The position numbers were made by a program, and so were the translations under genes. The notes under the pieces were generated by a model. It did not search any database and was not told the DNA's origin. It saw only the letters and a program-made list of their open reading frames with translations. Of a stretch of 33,990 bases of DNA, positions 1 to 6,466 are shown piece by piece. The first letter of the stretch is position 1. Every line of letters starts with the position of its first letter. Origin of the DNA: an uncultured Collinsella sp. (GTDB taxonomy: Bacteria > Actinomycetota > Coriobacteriia > Coriobacteriales > Coriobacteriaceae); NCBI GenBank assembly GCA_958433005.1, contig CAUAWV010000024.1, forward strand, positions 1-33,990. Direction: 5' to 3'.

Positions 1-124
1 CCCTTTCGGGGCGCGATGGTGAGTAATTGCTTTAGATTTTACCCGCGCCGCGCGCAAGGCGCAAAGCGCCGAAGCGGCCGCCTGCAAAGCAGGCTGACCC
101 CCTGACGGCCCACCAAAGCATGTT

Positions 125-156
125 AAGACGGTCAGCGATAGTTGACCGTCTTTTTT
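125..156 (+). terminator. Rho-independent terminator of a gene left of the window
   Basis: A perfect 8-bp stem, GACGGTCA at 127-134 and TGACCGTC at 143-150, has an 8-base loop and is followed directly by six T at 151-156. The T-run is only on the plus strand, so it would end a plus-strand transcript entering from the left. No coding sequence can be confidently assigned to bases 1-124. A frame runs open from base 1 to a stop at 97-99, but its Arg-rich translation resembles nothing I recognise. Confidence 0.75.
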
Positions 157-199
157 GTTGACCTTTCATGGGGTCGAACCCGAAAGGGCACGGCCGCTT

Positions 200-1060
200 T
201 CACAGATCGAGTCTACCCTGGGGATCGGTAAAACCGTCAGTACTTTCCTTGAGTTTCTTCTCGTCTGCCTTCACGCGACGCTCGAGCTTTTTTGTATCTT
301 CGGCAGGCGGTAGGTTCTCAGGTACAATTCCGCGGTCGATGAGGCTGCCACGCACGCTTGTGTTGTTCTCGACGTGCTCTTGCTTGATCTGGTCCAGACC
401 GTACAGGTCGTGTTCCTCGGCGTTGAAGGCCGTCATCGAGTTCGTAAGGTCCTTTGCTTTGATGAGAACATCGGCTAGCCCGTCCGCCAATGCCGAGCTC
501 TTGGATACGCCGAGCTGTTGCTTCATTTCCGCCGTGCTTCTGCCGCCGAATAACGCTTCATCGCCCTTCGACTTGATGATTGCGAATCCTTTGGAGTCCA
601 CGCCGCGTTTGAACGCAATACCCGAGAGCTGTTTCTCTGAATCAGATAGCGAGCGGCGCGCCTGCAAGCGCTGAATCTCTGCGAAGCGCTGCTCTATGAG
701 CTCTTGGCGGCGCGTCTGCACGGCGAAGTACGCCTGGGCGAGCGCGATCTCTGGCTTGTTTGAATCTCCGTTTTGGGCGATTAAATAGCATGCATAGCGC
801 GTAAGCTTGTAGTCTTTAACCGCGCGAGCGGCGACACCGGCAGTTACCATTTTCGTGGTGTCACGAAAATGGGAATCAACTGGAGTTTTGTTTGTTTCGC
901 ACGAGACTTTTGCCCTCTTAACAACTTCGGCAAAGTTCTCCCATCGAGTGTACCCCATGGGTTCCATTAAATCGCGTGCGAGCCAATACTCAACGCCGTC
1001 TTCCACATTGGCGTAGCTATCAAGTTTGACACGCCACTTCTCGATATCTCTACTGTCCAT
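200..1060 (-). CDS. dinD: DinD-like DNA-damage-inducible protein D
   Basis: The 286-residue protein resembles E. coli DinD along its whole length and is of similar size. Matching features include an N-terminal stretch with W-x-ARDL-x-x-x-MGYT-RW-NF near residues 26-43, the segment KLTRYACYLIAQNGD near 85-99, and the AYFAVQTRRQELIEQR segment near 110-125. The charged C-terminal tail is also DinD-like. In E. coli, DinD is an SOS-induced protein that interacts with RecA and limits its recombination activity. The start is set by a strong ribosome binding site, AGGAGGAGAT, just upstream of the ATG at 1060. The gene stands alone, and I see no obvious LexA box upstream, so damage control is not shown here. 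A general BRO/KilA-N-type regulator from a mobile element would be the alternative reading. Confidence 0.88.
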   Translation of the reverse strand: MDSRDIEKWRVKLDSYANVEDGVEYWLARDLMEPMGYTRWENFAEVVKRAKVSCETNKTPVDSHFRDTTKMVTAGVAARAVKDYKLTRYACYLIAQNGDSNKPEIALAQAYFAVQTRRQELIEQRFAEIQRLQARRSLSDSEKQLSGIAFKRGVDSKGFAIIKSKGDEALFGGRSTAEMKQQLGVSKSSALADGLADVLIKAKDLTNSMTAFNAEEHDLYGLDQIKQEHVENNTSVRGSLIDRGIVPENLPPAEDTKKLERRVKADEKKLKESTDGFTDPQGRLDL

Positions 1061-1144
1061 ATCTCCTCCTCGCTGATCTATTGTCTATGCGCGCTTTGCC
1101 CGCTCTGTACTCAGAATAAGGATACGCTGCCGTGCGGACACGAA

Positions 1145-1178
1145 TGGGCCCCGTGCCACTTCGAGGTCACGGGGCCCA
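1145..1178. terminator. Strong GC-rich hairpin between dinD and the flavoprotein gene
   Basis: An 11-bp perfect stem, TGGGCCCCGTG at 1145-1155 and CACGGGGCCCA at 1168-1178, lies downstream of the flavoprotein gene stop at 1222. Neither strand has a proper T-run after it, so it may be a weak terminator of the minus-strand flavoprotein transcript or a transcript-stabilising hairpin. Bases 1061-1144 must also hold the dinD promoter, but I found no convincing -35/-10 pair. Confidence 0.4.
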
Positions 1179-1221
1179 TAGATATCGATTAGTTGTGCTC
1201 TGCTCTAGATAGGTGTCCAGT

Positions 1222-2748
1222 TTAATTCGATCGATAGTGCGAACCCAGGCTTTCGGTCCGCTTGCGCATGGCTTTGACCATCTCCGTTGCCAGCTGATTC
1301 TGCGATTGCAGGCGGGCGAGGGCTGCGATCTCGCTGTCATTGGCATGCGGCTTGCTCAGCGCAGTTGCCTCGTCTTTCAGGCTTTCAAGCTGTTGCAGGG
1401 CCTTGGATAGACCTGCTTCGGTCCTGTTGATCATGCAATAGGTGCTCATCGTGTGCTTAAGGCTGTGTGTCAGGCGTTCGGCATCTGTTGTGGCAATGCC
1501 ATACTGAGGGAGGGCGATATCCATCGGAGCGGCCGCCTCGGGAGCGTCCAGCGCTGCTCGAGCTGCCGATGCGCCCGCGATGCGCCCGAATACGATGCCA
1601 TTGGCACTCGACAAGCCGCCGATGCGGTCGGCGCCGTGCATGCCGCCTGTTGCCTCACCGCAGGCGTAGAGGCCCTCAACGCCCGTGTACGCGGTCTTGT
1701 CGATTTTGATACCGCCGTTGGCGGCGTGGGCATACATCGCCACGCGCATCTCGTCGGTCGGCGCGATGCCGTGCTCGTCTTGTAGCCAGGTGGCAAAGGT
1801 CTGCACAAACTCGGGGACGTCCTCGCGGGGGAAGTCGTAGTGGAGCGCCAGGTCTTCGGCTCCCGCTTGGTCGATGGCTAGGTCGATAGCGCGAGAATCC
1901 AGACGCGAAGTGAAGGGACCATATCCGGAGCGTTGCTCGAGCAGATCGTTTAGCTTGCCGTCGGCAATATCGACCGACTGGTCGAACTTGACGTAGCGCC
2001 AGGTCTTCTCGTTAAATACAAGGTTTCGCTTGGGCTCGATGAAGCCGGGCATCATCTGCATGAACTCTATATTAGTAAGTGTTGCGCCGTGCGCCAGCGC
2101 GATGGCCTGCGAGGAGCTGAGCACATCAGCCGACGTAAGGCTGCGCTCGAACAGGCCGCTTGTGCCACCGGCTGCGATGATCGTGGCCTTGGCAGCAAAG
2201 GGCACGATTCGATTTTCGGTGAGGTCGTAGAGCACGGTTCCGGTTATTCTGCCGTTCGTGTCCTCAACAAGGTCGATAAGCTCATGGCGGGGGAGCAGGC
2301 GAATGCCGAGCGACTCGATCCGGGCTGTCAGAGCGTCCTCAAGGGGTTTGCGGGTGAGGCCGCGCCACATGCGCGTCTTGTGGTCAAAGCAGGGGATAAA
2401 CTGCTTTTGCTGGGCGCTCTCGGCGCTTTGCGGACGCTGGAGCTCAACGCCCAGGTCTTGCTCGAGCCATTCAATTGCCTGGGGAATGCTGTGGACAAAC
2501 GTCTGGACAAGATCGGGGTCGGCGACGCCGCCACCAACGGTCTGGATGGTATCGATAAGGTCTTGTTCGTCGTCTTCGTTAACGGGTCCGATAAGCCCCA
2601 AGCCCCAGGTTCCGGGGAAGAAGCTTGATCCACTCATAGTCTTGCCGGCGCTTGCCACAGTGACGGTCACGCCCGCGCGCGCCGCTTCGATGGCGGCGCA
2701 AAGGCCCGCAATGCCAGATCCAATTACCAGTACATCAGTCGATTCCAT
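1222..2748 (-). CDS. FAD-dependent oxidoreductase, fumarate reductase/L-aspartate oxidase type
   Basis: This 508-residue flavoprotein starts with a Rossmann dinucleotide-binding motif, VLVIGSGIAGLCAAIEAARAG at residues 6-26. Near the C-terminus it has the second FAD region of the succinate dehydrogenase/fumarate reductase flavoprotein family, with YACGEATGGMHGADRIGGLSS. Proteins of this family transfer hydride between FAD and small dicarboxylates or amino acids, but residues that would fix the substrate cannot be assigned by eye. It lacks the signal peptide and haem motifs of flavocytochrome c, so it is probably cytoplasmic. The ATG at 2748 is preferred because GAAAGGA precedes it; a frame extending to 2805 has no such site. 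No partner subunits are nearby. It could be NadB-like, but no nadA or nadC is adjacent, so I leave the substrate open. Confidence 0.8.
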   Translation of the reverse strand: MESTDVLVIGSGIAGLCAAIEAARAGVTVTVASAGKTMSGSSFFPGTWGLGLIGPVNEDDEQDLIDTIQTVGGGVADPDLVQTFVHSIPQAIEWLEQDLGVELQRPQSAESAQQKQFIPCFDHKTRMWRGLTRKPLEDALTARIESLGIRLLPRHELIDLVEDTNGRITGTVLYDLTENRIVPFAAKATIIAAGGTSGLFERSLTSADVLSSSQAIALAHGATLTNIEFMQMMPGFIEPKRNLVFNEKTWRYVKFDQSVDIADGKLNDLLEQRSGYGPFTSRLDSRAIDLAIDQAGAEDLALHYDFPREDVPEFVQTFATWLQDEHGIAPTDEMRVAMYAHAANGGIKIDKTAYTGVEGLYACGEATGGMHGADRIGGLSSANGIVFGRIAGASAARAALDAPEAAAPMDIALPQYGIATTDAERLTHSLKHTMSTYCMINRTEAGLSKALQQLESLKDEATALSKPHANDSEIAALARLQSQNQLATEMVKAMRKRTESLGSHYRSN

Positions 2749-2932
2749 CGGATTCCTTTCTCGTCCGGCGCATTGTCGCACGGGTGATCGGCAATGGGGC
2801 CGCAAAGACTCGGCAAATCGGTAAAGGGCACATATGGCAGGTGGGCGTCATGGGCGTTCTGATGCTCCATCTCATCACATCTCGTATATCGCCCCAACTG
2901 ATATATCGGCATTAGCTACCCTGCGACAGTGC

Positions 2933-2970
2933 AAACAAAAAGAGCCGCCACCTTAAAAGGTAGCGGCTCT
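2933..2970 (-). terminator. Rho-independent terminator of the GGGtGRT operon
   Basis: Read on the minus strand, AGAGCCGC-ACC pairs with GGT-GCGGCTCT (2941-2970) through a stem of about 12 bp with one mismatch. It is followed by TTTTTGTTT at 2940-2932. It sits 35 bases after the GGGtGRT stop codon, the expected place for the end of the operon. Confidence 0.85.
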
Positions 2971-3004
2971 AAAGCTCAACTATATGAGCATCGCGCGGGC
3001 GCGA

Positions 3005-4009
3005 TTAGGCCTTGAGGGCCTCCTCGACGGCGACAGCGCAAGCGACGGTGGCACCGACCATGGGGTTGTTGCCCATGCCGATGAGACCCATCATGTCGAC
3101 GTGCGCAGGCACGGAGGAAGAACCAGCGAACTGGGCGTCGGAGTGCATACGGCCCATGGTGTCGGTCATGCCGTAAGAGGCGGGGCCGGCGCCCATGTTG
3201 TCCGGGTGCAGGGTACGGCCAGTGCCGCCACCAGAAGCGACGGAGAAGTACTTCTTGCCAGCCTCGAGGCGCTCCTTCTTGTACGTGCCAGCGACGGGGT
3301 GCTGGAAGCGCGTGGGGTTGGTGGAGTTACCGGTGATCGAGATGTCGACGTTCTCGTGCCACATGATGGCAACGCCCTCGCGGACGTCGTCGGAGCCGTA
3401 GCAGTTAACGGCAGCGCGGGGACCATCGGAGTAGGGGATGGTCTCGACGACCTTGAGTTCGCCCGTGTAGTAGTCGAACTGGGTCTTCACGTAGGTGAAG
3501 CCGTTGATGCGGGCGATGATCTGAGCGGCGTCCTTGCCCAGACCGTTGAGGATAACGCGCAGCGGCTTCTTGCGAGCCTTGTTGGCGTTCAGAGCCAGGC
3601 CGATAGCGCCCTCAGCGGCAGCGAAGGACTCGTGGCCAGCCAGGAAGGCGAAGCACTCGGTGTCGTCGGAGAGCAGCATAGCGCCCAGGTTGCCGTGGCC
3701 CAGACCGACCTTGCGGTCCTCGGCGACGGAGCCGGGAACGGTGAAGGCCTGGATGCCCTCGCCGATGATGGCGGCAGCCTCAGAAGCGGTCTTGGCGCCA
3801 CGCTTGACAGCGAGAGCGCAACCGAGGGTGTAGGCCCACTCGGCGTTCTGGAAGGCGATGGACTGGGTGTTGTTGACGATCTCACGCGGGTTGAAGCCCT
3901 TGTCGGTGCAGATCTGCAGAGCTTCCTCGAGGGAGGCGATGCCGTTGTCGGCGAGGCACTTGTTGATCTTGTCAGCGCGGCGCTCGTAACCTTCGAACGT
4001 AACAGTCAT
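3005..4009 (-). CDS. GGGtGRT protein
   Basis: The 334-residue protein carries the signature that names its family, GGGTGRT at residues 260-266, inside a Gly-rich stretch that runs into LHPDNMGAG. It has no signal peptide and no clear membrane segment, and several single Cys residues (18, 34, 64, 119, 203, 324). The family is known only as a conserved protein of anaerobes, commonly found beside a NifU-type scaffold; its biochemical role is not established to my knowledge. Here it is the second gene of a two-gene operon, 18 bases after the scaffold gene and with a GGGAGGG ribosome binding site. A good terminator follows. A role in assembling or delivering Fe-S clusters is an inference from this pairing and from the suf operon a few kilobases away. 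Confidence 0.85.
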   Translation of the reverse strand: MTVTFEGYERRADKINKCLADNGIASLEEALQICTDKGFNPREIVNNTQSIAFQNAEWAYTLGCALAVKRGAKTASEAAAIIGEGIQAFTVPGSVAEDRKVGLGHGNLGAMLLSDDTECFAFLAGHESFAAAEGAIGLALNANKARKKPLRVILNGLGKDAAQIIARINGFTYVKTQFDYYTGELKVVETIPYSDGPRAAVNCYGSDDVREGVAIMWHENVDISITGNSTNPTRFQHPVAGTYKKERLEAGKKYFSVASGGGTGRTLHPDNMGAGPASYGMTDTMGRMHSDAQFAGSSSVPAHVDMMGLIGMGNNPMVGATVACAVAVEEALKA

Positions 4010-4027
4010 AGTTATTTCCCTCCCTTT

Positions 4028-4762
4028 CTACTCGTGAACCGGGAACACGCTGGCGACGGAGTGAGTCTCCTCGTCGGTGCGCGGGTCGATGTACTTGGCA
4101 GCGTTCTCCCACTGACCATAGTGGCCCATAGCGCCAGCGATGGCCTCCTCGGGGGTCTTGCCGGCCTTGACGGCGTCGGTGAACTTGCCGAGGTTCAGGA
4201 ACTCGAATGCGATGATCTCGTTCTTGTCGTTGAGAGCCATGCGGGTGACGTAGCCCTGAGCGAGCTCGAGGTAACGAGCGCCCTTGGCCTTGGTGCCGAA
4301 CATGGTGCCGACCTGAGAGCGAAGGCCCTTGCCGAGGTCGTCGAGGGAGGCGCCCACGGGCAGGCCGCCCTCGGAGAACGCGGTCTGGCTGCGGCCGTAA
4401 ACGATCTGCAGGAAGATCTCGCGCATAGCAACGTTGATGGCGTCGCAGACGAGGTCGGTGTTGAGGGCCTCGAGGATGGTCTTACCGGGAAGGATCTCGG
4501 AAGCCATGGCGGCAGAGTGGGTCATGCCCGAGCAGCCGATGGTCTCAACGAGGGCCTCCTCGATGATGCCGTCCTTGACGTTCAGCGTGAGCTTGCAGGC
4601 GCCCTGCTGAGGTGCGCACCAACCCACACCGTGCGTAAGACCGGAGATGTCGGAAATCTCCTTAGCCTGGACCCACTTGCCCTCCTCGGGGATGGGTGCG
4701 GGGCCGTGGTATGCACCCTTGGCAACGGGGCACATGTTCTCCACTTCCTGTGAGTACTGCAT
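4028..4762 (-). CDS. NifU-like iron-sulfur cluster assembly scaffold protein
   Basis: The 244-residue product has the outline of the NifU/IscU N-terminal scaffold. It has a Cys-bearing loop GWCAPQQGACKL, a following strand and VETIGCSGMTHSAA, which matches the GC-x-x-S/A segment of IscU-type proteins. A third conserved position appears as DLVCDA. It is longer than SufU (144 residues here) because of a C-terminal extension ending in PRTDEETHSVASVF. Scaffold proteins receive sulfur from a cysteine desulfurase and iron, then pass on the assembled cluster. The ATG at 4762 is chosen because GAGGAGAG lies just upstream; the open frame extends to 4846 without a better site. It is the first gene of the operon with the GGGtGRT protein, and it is distinct from the SufU encoded at 6032-6466. 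Confidence 0.85.
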   Translation of the reverse strand: MQYSQEVENMCPVAKGAYHGPAPIPEEGKWVQAKEISDISGLTHGVGWCAPQQGACKLTLNVKDGIIEEALVETIGCSGMTHSAAMASEILPGKTILEALNTDLVCDAINVAMREIFLQIVYGRSQTAFSEGGLPVGASLDDLGKGLRSQVGTMFGTKAKGARYLELAQGYVTRMALNDKNEIIAFEFLNLGKFTDAVKAGKTPEEAIAGAMGHYGQWENAAKYIDPRTDEETHSVASVFPVHE

Positions 4763-4915
4763 GCCTCTCCTCTCTATCGTGTTGGCGTCCCGTCTGGGGG
4801 TCGTGGCTGGCGATTGCCGGGCGACCCTTCGAAAGGGACATGACATGCAGCCCCTATAATACCGCGAAATGCACGGAATATTCGGCGAACGGCTCAGTTT
4901 TCGTAGCGAGAAGTC

Positions 4916-4969
4916 CGGAAGTTTAAATTGAAACGGTTTAACTCTATGTTCTGTGGTCGCGAACTTCCG
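4916..4969. repeat. Inverted repeat upstream of the RAYT gene
   Basis: Perfect 8-base arms, CGGAAGTT at 4916-4923 and AACTTCCG at 4962-4969, flank an A/T-rich centre that also contains GTTTAA twice (4921-4926, 4936-4941). Arms this far apart are unlikely to be a protein operator; they could be a cruciform-prone element or remnants of repeat ends near the transposase. This is a direct sequence observation with no assigned function. Confidence 0.5.
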
Positions 4970-5014
4970 TAGAGGGGGTTCGTCTTGGGCAAGCTTTTGG
5001 TCAGCTCTTGTAAG

Positions 5015-5041
5015 CGTTGCAGGGGCTGACCTGTTGCAACG
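5015..5041. repeat. Short imperfect hairpin before the RAYT gene
   Basis: CGTTGCA at 5015-5021 pairs with TGCAACG at 5035-5041, and an inner CAGG/CCTG pair makes the hairpin more compact. It is 125 bases upstream of the RAYT start. It is REP-like in size, but I found no second copy in the window. Confidence 0.4.
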
Positions 5042-5165
5042 GTGCCGTTCGCCGCCTATTTACTGCCTTTGGCCGCGCGAGTCTATTGTTTTGCGTGGAT
5101 GTTTTGATGGCACGCTTCAATCGTGCTGTATTGGATGGCAAGCAGATCCCGGCGAAGGGAGCGCC

Positions 5166-5966
5166 ATGCAGCGCGTTTGGAGAACGGTTACCGGCTTTTA
5201 CCATGTCTGTGCCCGCGGTACGGGCAAGCAGCTCATCTTTGAGGGCGATGAAGACCGGTGGGAGTTTTTGGAGTTGATGCGCGACTGCTGCCGGGAGGCA
5301 GGCGTCACGGTTATCGCTTGGTGTCTTATGGGCAATCACGTGCATCTGGTGCTGGCAGATTACGAGGACGCGATGAGCGCGGCGATGCACCGGCTGCTTT
5401 TGACGTACGCGCGGCGGTTCAATAAACGCACGGGGCGCACAGGTCATCTGTTCCAGAACCGTTTTGACCGGCGCTCGCTCGATACCGACCGTTATCTGAT
5501 GGCTGCCATTCGCTATGTTCACGCTAATCCGCAGGAGGCGGGTATCGCCCTGATCGAGCGTTATCCCTGGAGCAGCTTTGCCGAGTATCTGAGAGCGTAT
5601 GACAACGATACGACGAGGGGATTTTCGGACCCTTCTTGTGTGCTTGAGCTCTTTGAGTCTGCCAAGGGGTTTCTGGATTATTCTCTGTCGATGCCCGATG
5701 GTTCCGATCCAGTGATTCACGATATGGATGAGACAGAGTGGGAGCGGCGTGCGTTTGCCGACAAGATGGCGAAGCGCCTGGGCGTGCCGCTCAACGAACT
5801 CAAGACCGTAGCGCCCTCGCGGCGAGATGGAATCATTTTCGCCCTGCACAATGTCGGCTACACGGTGCGCGAGATCGAACGGTATACGGGAATCAGCAAG
5901 AGTACCGTCTCTCGTATCGTGCGCGCTTATGCGCGGGTGAATGCTCAGGCTGAGGGCTCGGAATAG
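5166..5966 (+). CDS. REP-associated tyrosine transposase (RAYT, Y1/HUH family) with C-terminal helix-turn-helix
   Basis: The 266-residue protein has the Y1 transposase core. The HUH metal-binding pair is in WCLMGNHVHLVL (His58 and His60). RTGHLFQNRF follows at 92-100, and DRYLMAAIRYVHANPQEAG at 108-126 holds candidate nucleophile tyrosines (110 and 117). RAYTs are single-copy relatives of IS200/IS605 transposases that cut and mobilise short palindromic REP sequences. Residues about 220-255 add a helix-turn-helix, with GYTVREIERYTGISKSTVSR, typical of longer RAYT subgroups. The ATG at 5166 follows AAGGGAG. The long in-frame extension upstream has no ribosome binding site. No transposon ends bracket the gene, consistent with a domesticated RAYT rather than an active IS. 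Palindromes that might be its targets lie on both sides. Confidence 0.88.
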   Translation: MQRVWRTVTGFYHVCARGTGKQLIFEGDEDRWEFLELMRDCCREAGVTVIAWCLMGNHVHLVLADYEDAMSAAMHRLLLTYARRFNKRTGRTGHLFQNRFDRRSLDTDRYLMAAIRYVHANPQEAGIALIERYPWSSFAEYLRAYDNDTTRGFSDPSCVLELFESAKGFLDYSLSMPDGSDPVIHDMDETEWERRAFADKMAKRLGVPLNELKTVAPSRRDGIIFALHNVGYTVREIERYTGISKSTVSRIVRAYARVNAQAEGSE

Positions 5967-5968
5967 AA

Positions 5969-6005
5969 AATGGCCGAACCACTCTTGTCAAGCGATTCGG
6001 CCATT
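5969..6005. terminator. Bidirectional terminator between RAYT and sufU
   Basis: A perfect 10-bp stem, AATGGCCGAA at 5969-5978 and TTCGGCCATT at 5996-6005, starts just after the RAYT stop and ends 26 bases beyond the sufU stop. Short T-rich tracts follow on both strands, so it probably serves both convergent transcripts. Confidence 0.65.
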
Positions 6006-6021
6006 AAAATTCTTAAGATTT

Positions 6022-6050
6022 GGGACAAATACTACTGATTATTTTGTCCC
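6022..6050. repeat. GGGACAAA...TTTGTCCC dyad, copy 1
   Basis: Arms GGGACAAA (6022-6029) and TTTGTCCC (6043-6050) are perfectly complementary around a 13-base spacer. The element overlaps the end of sufU: the last five codons and the stop lie inside it. Thirteen bases at 6017-6029 (GATTTGGGACAAA) are repeated exactly at 11446-11458, in copy 2 at the other edge of the suf block. It may be a REP-like target of the adjacent RAYT or a regulator site. Confidence 0.7.
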
Positions 6051-6466
6051 GTGAGCATGCCGTCGAGGGTGCGCCAGGCGAGCTCGGCGCACTTGACGCG
6101 GGCGGGCATGTGCGAGATGTCCTGAAGCTGGGCAGCCTCGTCCAAGTCTTCCAGGTCTTCCTCGGAGAGCTGCTCGCCGCGGATCATAGCCAGGAATAGC
6201 CCGGCCAGGCGGCGTGCCTCCTCTACGGTCTCGCCGGTGATGAGGTCGGCCATGATATCGGCGCTGGCTTGGCTGATGGCGCAACCGTGACCGGTAAAGG
6301 AGGCCTCCTCGATCACGTTGTTCTCGACACGCAGCTGCAAGGTGAGCTCGTCGCCGCAGCTGGGGTTGATACCGTCGTGCTTGTGTGTGGGCGCGTCCAT
6401 CTCGTACTTGTAGTCGGGGTGCGAGTTGTGCTCCATAAACGTGGTGGAGGTGTACAGATTACCCAT
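6032..6466 (-). CDS. sufU: SufU Fe-S cluster assembly protein
   Basis: The 144-residue protein has the SufU/IscU-like pattern: Cys37 in GINPSCGD with Asp39, Cys62 in GHGCAIS, and Cys126 in ARVKCAELAW. These are the known zinc ligands and sulfur-accepting residues of Gram-positive SufU, which takes persulfide sulfur from SufS and passes it to SufBCD. The 18-21 residue spacer insert typical of SufU compared with IscU appears to be present between Cys62 and Cys126. It is the last gene of the suf operon and overlaps the end of sufS by 8 bases, so translation is probably coupled. The start at 6466 gives the normal family length; a longer open frame upstream to 6733 lies wholly inside sufS and is not used. 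Confidence 0.93.
   Translation of the reverse strand: MGNLYTSTTFMEHNSHPDYKYEMDAPTHKHDGINPSCGDELTLQLRVENNVIEEASFTGHGCAISQASADIMADLITGETVEEARRLAGLFLAMIRGEQLSEEDLEDLDEAAQLQDISHMPARVKCAELAWRTLDGMLTGQNNQ

Larger units (their letters stand above)
4763..5165. other. 403-base intergenic region with two dyads, no gene seen
   Basis: The minus-strand scaffold operon and the plus-strand RAYT gene diverge from this stretch. A minus-strand -10-like TATTAT is at 4861-4856, but its -35 partner is poor. A relatively A/T-rich patch lies at about 4920-4950. Two inverted repeats are listed separately. No small frame with a good ribosome binding site was found, apart from an upstream extension of the RAYT frame that has none. 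Confidence 0.6.

Noticed and set aside
1..99. Possible C-terminal end of a plus-strand gene entering from the left
   Set aside because: The open frame to the stop at 97-99 gives an Arg-rich sequence with no recognisable family; 33 codons at the edge are not enough.
162..187. Minus-strand hairpin with GGGTTCGACCCC resembling a tRNA T-arm
   Set aside because: Stem lengths do not fit a T-arm, and no acceptor, D-arm or anticodon arm can be folded around it. It is probably just a hairpin after dinD.
2984..4753. Long plus-strand open frame of 589 codons opposite the Fe-S scaffold operon
   Set aside because: It runs antisense through two well-supported genes, has a Gly/Val/Ala/Asp-rich composition typical of the complement of GC-rich coding DNA, and lacks a ribosome binding site or family resemblance.
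4953..5165. Extended N-terminus of the RAYT protein
   Set aside because: The extra 71 codons lack a ribosome binding site and family similarity; the ATG at 5166 has AAGGGAG and gives the normal N-terminus.
5001..5849. Minus-strand open frame of 282 codons over the RAYT gene
   Set aside because: The sense strand has HUH and helix-turn-helix motifs and a ribosome binding site; the antisense frame has none.
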